From: Heterocephalus glaber
Lineage: Eukaryota; Chordata; Mammalia; Rodentia; Bathyergidae
DNA length: 64,000 nt
NCBI RefSeq assembly: GCF_000247695.1
Contig: NW_004624743.1
Span: forward strand, 9,699,954 to 9,763,953
Direction: 5' to 3'
Shown one piece after another: positions 60,801 through 64,000 of the stretch. Below the pieces are notes generated by a model. The model was not told the origin of the DNA. It made no database searches and saw only the letters and a program-made list of their open reading frames with translations. Every line of letters starts with the position of its first letter. Position 1 is the stretch's first letter. The position numbers and the translations under genes are program-made.

Positions 60801-63788
60801 GACGACTAAGAAGATGGGAGGGCTTCAGCATGTAGGTCTAGAAGGGAATCTCTGATGGTGTTGTGTTTCAAATTCTGAAGTGTGTGTGGAGCTGTCAGAG
60901 AGCACGGATGATCCACCTTGGACCTGGCTAAGACTCCATGTTTTGGATTTGAGATTTCCAAGTTTCAGAAACATGGTGCATTTCAAAAGCTGGAATCAGG
61001 ATATTTTGATGGGGGTGCCTTTGTTACAGTCACAGCCTCTTAGGGACTTTGTAGCCCCTTCACACAGTAAGCCTGGGCTGAGCGATTCTCCTCCATCCCA
61101 GTGATCTTTGTCTTTGCTTCCTTTCAGCTTCTTACACCACACTAAATCTTTTCTTCACCCGAAACTGCTCCAACTATGAAATCTTCATTACATCCTTTAA
61201 TTACATATAATGAATATGGTTTTGCATTGGATATTGTATTCTTTGGAAATTTATATTGATATAAAGGGAGAGGTGTGGATATATTTTTATGTTTCTAACC
61301 TCATTTGTTAAATAATTTGCTTTCCTCATTGATTGGAACTCTTATTAGCTATTCGATTCCCATATCTACTTGGATGTATTTTTCAGCTCTGTTTCCATTA
61401 ATCTGTTTATGGAACAACACTATGCTGTTCCAGTTAGTAATAGAAACTTCTGATTGTTTACTATTTCTAGGGCATGTCTTCTCAATACTGTTTTCAAAAT
61501 TTTCCTGAATATTCTGTTTCTACTTCTCAATGAACTTTAAGTCTGAACATTTTTAAATTTACCATACCTCATTTGTCTCCACCTTTTCTCTAGATCACTG
61601 TTTCCTTCCTACTTCACTCCGACATGACTGGGACAGTAGGGCCTTTTGGTTCTTAGTTCCCTTTTCCTGGTTCCTAGTCTTAATTTCCTTCTCTATGGAG
61701 CTGAGATCCTCACTCACCTTTCATTCTCTTTCCTGTCATGACTCTTGTCTTCTAAGTCCGGGAGTTTGCTTCAGAAATACAGTGGACCCTTGATTTACAA
61801 ACTCGATCGGTTCCTGAGGGCTGGTTGTAACTCAGGTTGGTTGTAAGTCAGTACAGCTGAGATCTGGACGTCTACCGGGGTACATGCTATAGATAACAAG
61901 AGGCAGATGAATCTTCCATTATCCTAATTAACCTAAGTTTTTTTTGTCAGGTTGGTCCTAATTTAGGGTCCACTGTACTGTTTCTGAAGAACCACAGATA
62001 TCAATGCTGCTAGAACAAACCCAGCGCCGTTTTGCTTGCTAACATTTATTCTCTTTCTCTTGCTAAGTCATCTCATTTATTCAATCGCCTTTTTCTTCTT
62101 AATCCCTCTCTTTACTACTTTTTCTTTCACTCTTAACAGGTGAAAGCACCTTCACACAGAAAATGAAGCCGGGGATGTAGCTTAGTGGTGCTGCTGCCTG
62201 CCTGGCAAGCACAAGGTCCTGAGTTCGATCCCCTGTACCAAAAAAAAAAAAAACCAAAAAAAAAAAAAATACAGAAAATGAAGCTATTGCCAGCAAGCTG
62301 AGTTTCATTGCCCTTGTCTTCAAACTCAGTGTCTTCTCCTCTCCTCCTCTTTCTTATCAGCGGAAGAAATCTCTTTCATCCTATTGGGAGATAATAACCC
62401 TGCCCTTTTTTGGGACTGTAATCCTCAGGTCATTTTCCTTTCTATATTTTTTAGTATTTTTTTCTATTTGTCTGTTCCATTTATAAATTAAAATATGTTC
62501 ATTTCCCTTTATAAAAGTGTTCCCCACATTCTCCCTCCAGCCCCTCACTATCTTAGAAAGCTGCGTTAGCTGTCATCGTTTGGTTACCCCTCCCCCATTT
62601 AGCTCTTTTTATTGATTCCCACCTCATGGGATTCAAATTATTGCTGCCAAGTTCACCAGAGATTAATTTTAGTTCTAACTCTACTTGGCCTTTCTACAGC
62701 ATTCAACATTTTTGAAAAACTTCTAACAATTCTATTAATTAAAATGTTTCTTTTATTTAAACCGATCAATTTAAGGCAATTATAGGCATCTACTCCATGC
62801 CAGGCATTGTGCTAGGTGCCAGGAAGTAGACAAACATGGCTATTTCCCATTGTTTTTGTGATATAATGCTCCTTGTTTTCCTCCCGTTTCTTGTGTTTTC
62901 TCGTTTCTTGTATGTTTTCTCCGTTCGTAGTGTCGAGTTCTTTTTATTCTGCTGTGTAAATATTAGTGTTCAAGTGTTAAATTTTCTTAATCCCTTCAAA
63001 AAAATCTTGTTTCAATCAAAATCCAAATACAACCCATACTGCAATCACAGACAAAATTAGTAACTCTTCATCTAGATCCAAGATGGATTTTTGAATTTTT
63101 TATTTAAAACAGCAGCTATCTTCTGAGTCATTTGTATGGACTATGGTCCTGAGAGCTAGGATGTTCCCAGAGGCTTATCTTACCTGAAAGAAGCAGAGAG
63201 GGCCTGGATAATGGTGTCCTCTACATTTGCTCTGCTTGGAGGCCTTCTGTTGATGGGATGCAAATGTTCCTGTGCTCACTGTTAGGCCTTGTGACTGAGC
63301 CTCAGTTCTAGTGCAGTGCAATGAACGTCAGTGTAGACTGGCTTTGTTTCTTGCGTGTCCATGTATTTGGTGAAGTACTTTTTATTAGTTCAGTTAAGTA
63401 GCCCATGTGTCACCCCACTGAGGAGTGCTGCAGTCGTTTATCATCCCGCCAAGGTGAAGGAGCAGCCCTTCCTGTTCTCGAATCTGGTTGATACCTTAGA
63501 ATGGTAAGAGGTACCATCTTGAAGAAAGCAGCACAAGTAGACATGGGTGAAAACTCATATTTTTTCTTAAATACATAAACTTTTAATCTGCTGTATTATT
63601 AAATTTGGTATAAACTTAAAGGGATAGCTTACACTGTATTATTTAATAATAATGCTATTAATTCATTTTAATTGTACTAAGGAATGTATCATTTCTCTTA
63701 GGAAAATGACTACATTAATTTATACTTTGAAGACGAGGATGATTTTGGTGCTGACAGTGATGACAACATGGATGAAGCCACCTATTAG
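42703..63788 (+). CDS. POLR3G: POLR3G, RNA polymerase III subunit RPC7 (RPC32-alpha), seven coding exons, whole span
   Basis: Joined exons 42703-42819, 46330-46459, 51160-51216, 53440-53490, 56689-56771, 60351-60503 and 63702-63788 give 678 nt, or 225 residues plus stop; the human protein has 223. All junctions have GT-AG ends and keep frame. Family knowledge: RPC7 sits with RPC3 and RPC6 in the Pol III initiation subcomplex in the nucleus; the alpha form is enriched in stem and tumour cells and has a paralogue, POLR3GL. Seen here: a conserved N-terminus [20 protein letters not shown], a conserved block [19 protein letters not shown] around residues 95-115, a variable lysine-rich linker from about 117 to 130, and a long acidic Asp/Glu C-terminal tail ending [11 protein letters not shown]. 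No disabling change was seen. The start ATG has T at -3 but G at +4. Confidence 0.96.
43500..44160 (+). repeat. GC-rich POLR3G intron 2 stretch, right part L2/MIR-like
   Basis: The right part (about 43880-44160) has CTCTTCACCCTATTTCCTGT, CCTGGCCTGGAGTTGGTGTT and GTGGAATGAATGGG, resembling an old L2 3' end. The left part is unclassified. Confidence 0.35.
44303..45775 (+). mobile_element. 5'-truncated LINE-1 insertion in POLR3G intron 2, containing an assembly gap
   Basis: The element starts inside ORF2 (GCATGGTACTGGCAAAAAAA) and runs through the ORF2 C-terminus ([18 protein letters not shown] near 45310-45360) to a G/A-rich 3' UTR and an A tail after AATAAA at 45743. It is flanked by AAATGAAGCTTCAA (44289-44302) and AAATGAAACTTCAA (45776-45789). 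Frameshifts make ORF2 dead. Confidence 0.92.
45125..45224. other. Assembly gap (100 N)
   Basis: Exactly 100 ambiguous bases, a size often used for gaps of unknown length. Open frames reading through it as X are artefacts. Confidence 0.98.
46330..46459 (+). CDS. POLR3G: POLR3G coding exon 3
   Basis: This 130-nt exon follows the acceptor TTTAAGTAG and encodes [20 protein letters not shown] and onward to EEKP, the conserved N-terminal region. It ends CCAG then GTGTGT and leaves one base of the next codon. Confidence 0.95.
46774..46860 (-). repeat. ID-like SINE
   Basis: The minus-strand copy is flanked by similar TTGAATGTTTCTTT (from 46752) and TTGAGTGTTTCTTT (from 46861) sequences. Confidence 0.88.
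46900..48570. other. AT-rich POLR3G intron 3, nothing recognised
   Basis: Mostly T/A-rich sequence without a gene or a repeat I can name. Confidence 0.4.
48575..48800 (-). repeat. B4-type SINE
   Basis: The plus strand shows the antisense ID tail (CAGGAATTGAACCCCGGGCG, ACAACCCCAGCCC) followed by the antisense B1 head (CAGGCTGGGCTTGAGTTTGA, GGAGTGTGCCATTGTGCCCA). Confidence 0.8.
49455..49537 (-). repeat. Older ID SINE
   Basis: The plus strand shows GTGGTACTGAGAGTTGAACT and CCACTGAGCTACATCCCAGG, an antisense ID copy of the older type. Confidence 0.75.
49570..50120 (-). repeat. Old LINE-1 fragment, antisense
   Basis: The plus strand has TAGATATACCACATTTTACT, ACATTCCCATCAGCAATTAA and ATTGAGCATCTTATCATGTG, standard antisense phrases of old L1 3' ends. 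Confidence 0.7.
50560..51010 (+). other. GC-rich island in POLR3G intron 3 with an X-box-like site
   Basis: The composition is clearly richer in G and C than the flanking intron, and a 139-codon open frame (50583-51002) runs across it. GTTGCTTGGCAAC at 50595-50607 fits the RFX X-box pattern. No repeat family was recognised, and the open frame has no familiar features. Confidence 0.4.
51160..51216 (+). CDS. POLR3G: POLR3G coding exon 4
   Basis: This 57-nt exon lies between a strong polypyrimidine acceptor (TTTTTCCCCCCTAG) and the donor CCAG then GTATGA. It encodes [19 protein letters not shown], part of the core that contacts the other Pol III subunits. Confidence 0.95.
51373..51460 (-). repeat. 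ID-like SINE, about 160 bp downstream of exon 4
   Basis: The minus-strand copy reads GGGCCGGGGATTTAGCTCGG and ends GGTACCACAAAAAG. Confidence 0.9.
51790..51920 (+). repeat. Possible MIR fragment
   Basis: The order ACCTCATCTGCCCCCATCCA, TTTGCAGATAGAAAAGAGCT resembles the MIR core (CCATTTTACAGATGAGGAAA). It is weak. Confidence 0.3.
52345..52800 (+). mobile_element. Mariner-derived element with long inverted ends (copy 2, opposite orientation)
   Basis: The left end (CGTGAATCCCCTTCAAAATA, 52364-52383, through TCTTGCCACTTTCTAAAGCA) is an inverted copy of the right end (CAGAGCTGCTTCAGAAGTGG, GCAAGAATGCGGGTCTGAGC, to 52790). The centre encodes the mariner phrase [14 protein letters not shown] in the frame 52471-52800. 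Its reverse complement aligns end to end with copy 1 at 38955-39415. Confidence 0.65.
52820..52912 (+). repeat. Old ID-like SINE
   Basis: CATCCCTCAGTGGTTGAATG with CTGCCTTACATGGGTGAGG and GGGTTTGATCCCCAGGAAC is a diverged ID copy with a short A tail. Confidence 0.65.
53440..53490 (+). CDS. POLR3G: POLR3G coding exon 5
   Basis: This 51-nt exon encodes [17 protein letters not shown]. The acceptor is TTCTTCTGTACACGTAG and the donor is AAAG then GTACAT. A B4-type SINE begins only about 30 bp downstream of the exon. Confidence 0.94.
53520..53722 (-). repeat. B4-type SINE next to POLR3G exon 5
   Basis: An antisense ID tail (GGGGATCGCACCCAGGGCCT) and an antisense B1 head (AGACAGTATCTCACGAAG, GATCCTCCTGCTTTAGCCTC) are present. 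Confidence 0.7.
54050..54700. other. GC-rich part of POLR3G intron 5, nothing recognised
   Basis: Open frames occur on both strands (for example 53963-54433 minus) but contain nothing familiar, and no repeat was identified. Confidence 0.35.
54769..54877 (+). repeat. ID-like SINE with perfect 15-bp target-site duplication
   Basis: The copy is flanked by AAGAAACAGTAACCC at 54754-54768 and 54878-54892. Its body mixes both subtypes (TTCCGCTACCTGCCTCCCAAG with CAAGGACC). Confidence 0.95.
55119..55204 (+). repeat. ID-like SINE, CTGCTG subtype
   Basis: GGCCGGGGATTTAGCTCAGT, GGTTTCGCCACCTGCTGCAC and GGTACC with an A tail. The direct repeat ACCAAAAAAT occurs just before (55106-55115) and after (55205-55214). 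Confidence 0.92.
56689..56771 (+). CDS. POLR3G: POLR3G coding exon 6 (tandem NAGNAG acceptor)
   Basis: This 83-nt exon encodes the linker starting [13 protein letters not shown] and ending DVLKKIE. The linker differs considerably from the human sequence, as expected for this poorly conserved part. The acceptor reads TTTCAGCAG, so use of the second AG would start the exon at 56692 and drop one residue. The donor is GAG then GTAAGG. Confidence 0.94.
57040..57450 (-). repeat. Old LINE-1-like fragment, antisense
   Basis: The plus strand reads TTTATTTAGTGAGCCATTCG, GGGCATTATATCTCTTCTGT and GTTGTAAATGATGCTTCCAT, as in old L1 3' regions. Strongly diverged. Confidence 0.4.
57540..57735 (+). repeat. 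Possible MIR element
   Basis: The order TGACTGAGAGCCCTGCACCA, TTATTATTCCTTTCATACAG, AGGATGCAATCACAGG resembles a MIR core with gaps. Confidence 0.4.
57980..58950. other. AT-rich POLR3G intron 6, nothing recognised
   Basis: No gene or nameable repeat was seen. Confidence 0.4.
58954..59045 (+). repeat. ID-like SINE, CTGCTG subtype, with target-site duplication
   Basis: It is flanked by AATAACTCATAAGACA (58938-58953) and AATAACTCAGAAGACA (59046-59061). The A tail has become AAAT repeats. Confidence 0.93.
59946..59980 (+). repeat. Extremely 5'-truncated ID SINE with its own target-site duplication
   Basis: Only TTCAATCCCCAGTACC plus an A tail remains of the SINE. It is flanked on both sides by CTAGAACACAG (59935-59945 and 59981-59991). 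Confidence 0.88.
60351..60503 (+). CDS. POLR3G: POLR3G coding exon 7 (acidic region)
   Basis: This 153-nt exon (51 codons, phase 0 at both ends) begins [14 protein letters not shown] and runs into a Glu/Asp/Lys-rich stretch ending DEEELEE. The base composition is strongly purine-rich (GAA, GAT, GAC). The acceptor is ACTCATACCAG and the donor is GAG then GTAACG. Confidence 0.95.
61780..61975. mobile_element. Nonautonomous Tc1/mariner (Tigger-like) DNA transposon
   Basis: The ends CAGTGGACCCTTG and, inverted, CAGTGGACCCTAA match over 11 bases. TA dinucleotides flank both ends (61778-61779 and 61976-61977), the target duplication of this superfamily. Length 196 bp, no coding capacity. Confidence 0.8.
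62169..62270 (+). repeat. ID-like SINE with target-site duplication
   Basis: It is flanked by ACAGAAAATGAAG (62156-62168 and 62271-62283). The tail is two A runs separated by CC. Confidence 0.93.
62284..63701. other. POLR3G intron 7, mostly unclassified
   Basis: Only a short MIR/L2-like piece (about 62775-62840, CTACTCCATGCCAGGCATTG and TGCTAGGTGCCAGGAAGTAG) was recognised. The rest is AT-rich unique sequence. Confidence 0.4.
63702..63788 (+). CDS. POLR3G: POLR3G terminal coding exon 8
   Basis: The acceptor is ATTTCTCTTAG. The exon gives 28 residues beginning [20 protein letters not shown], then the stop TAG at 63786-63788. The acidic C-terminus is almost identical to the human one. Confidence 0.95.
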   Translation, partial: ENDYINLYFEDEDDFGADSDDNMDEATY

Positions 63789-64000
63789 CCATGAAATTTC
63801 TTTTAAAAATGTTTATAATTCACCTTCTGAGTATTTGGACAAACTTGATTTGTTTCGTTTCTGATAAGGAATGAGTACCTAGTTTATTTTTTGTCCCTGT
63901 TTTGCTGAACAAATACTTGTTACCAAAATATGTAAACTGCTCTGAGTTTACACACTAGTACCTTGTAAAGTAATCTCTGAAACTCTGACATTCCTCTTAA
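63789..64000 (+). other. POLR3G: POLR3G 3' UTR, start (runs off the window)
   Basis: This sequence follows the POLR3G stop codon. It contains no repeat I recognise and no AATAAA, so the transcript must continue past the window end. Confidence 0.8.

Overview
This is a stretch of placental-mammal nuclear genome, almost certainly from a rodent. Two genes are recognised by their spliced proteins. One is MBLAC2 on the minus strand (coding exons at 32705-33158 and 17260-17645, 279 residues). The other is POLR3G on the plus strand (seven coding exons between 42703 and 63788, 225 residues). The rodent assignment rests on the repeats: B1, B4-type (B1 head with ID tail) and above all many ID-like tRNA-derived SINEs. 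The ID copies have an unusual body (GGTTCCGCCGCCTGCC or GGTTTCGCCACCTGCTG) and a GGTACC-A(n) end. This is not the usual mouse or rat ID sequence, so a non-murid rodent is likely; the species cannot be fixed from the sequence alone.

Layout: 1-17259 lies downstream of MBLAC2 and has no recognisable protein gene, only L1 pieces, LTR-like elements, SINEs and AT-rich unique DNA. The part next to the stop codon probably holds the MBLAC2 3' UTR. 17260-33158 is MBLAC2 with one 15-kb intron. That intron carries a decayed endogenous retrovirus with both LTRs (21793-26631), a nested L1/LTR block, a run of hAT-like fragments, a CAG repeat, a dimeric ID SINE and a small unexplained open frame. 33159 to about 33830 is a CpG-rich divergent promoter region shared with POLR3G. 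From there to 42669 is the 5' non-coding part and first intron of POLR3G. 42670-64000 holds its coding exons, large repeat-rich introns and the start of the 3' UTR. A 100-base run of N at 45125-45224 lies inside an L1.

How the genes relate: they are arranged head to head, with about 180-660 bp of GC-box-rich DNA between the MBLAC2 start codon and the probable POLR3G first exon, so they probably share promoter elements. MBLAC2 is a metallo-beta-lactamase-fold enzyme reported to act as an acyl-CoA thioesterase. POLR3G is the RPC7/RPC32-alpha subunit of RNA polymerase III. No functional link between the proteins is evident beyond the shared promoter. The MBLAC2-POLR3G neighbourhood matches the human 5q14.3 order.

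I found no radically new system. The most unusual structures are: a mariner-derived repeat family with long inverted ends, present twice in POLR3G introns; a heterodimeric ID SINE flanked by one target-site duplication; a 34-bp ID remnant with its own duplication; an 80-bp inverted-repeat element; a NAGNAG acceptor in POLR3G; and the retrovirus with its gag/RT part missing but env traces kept.
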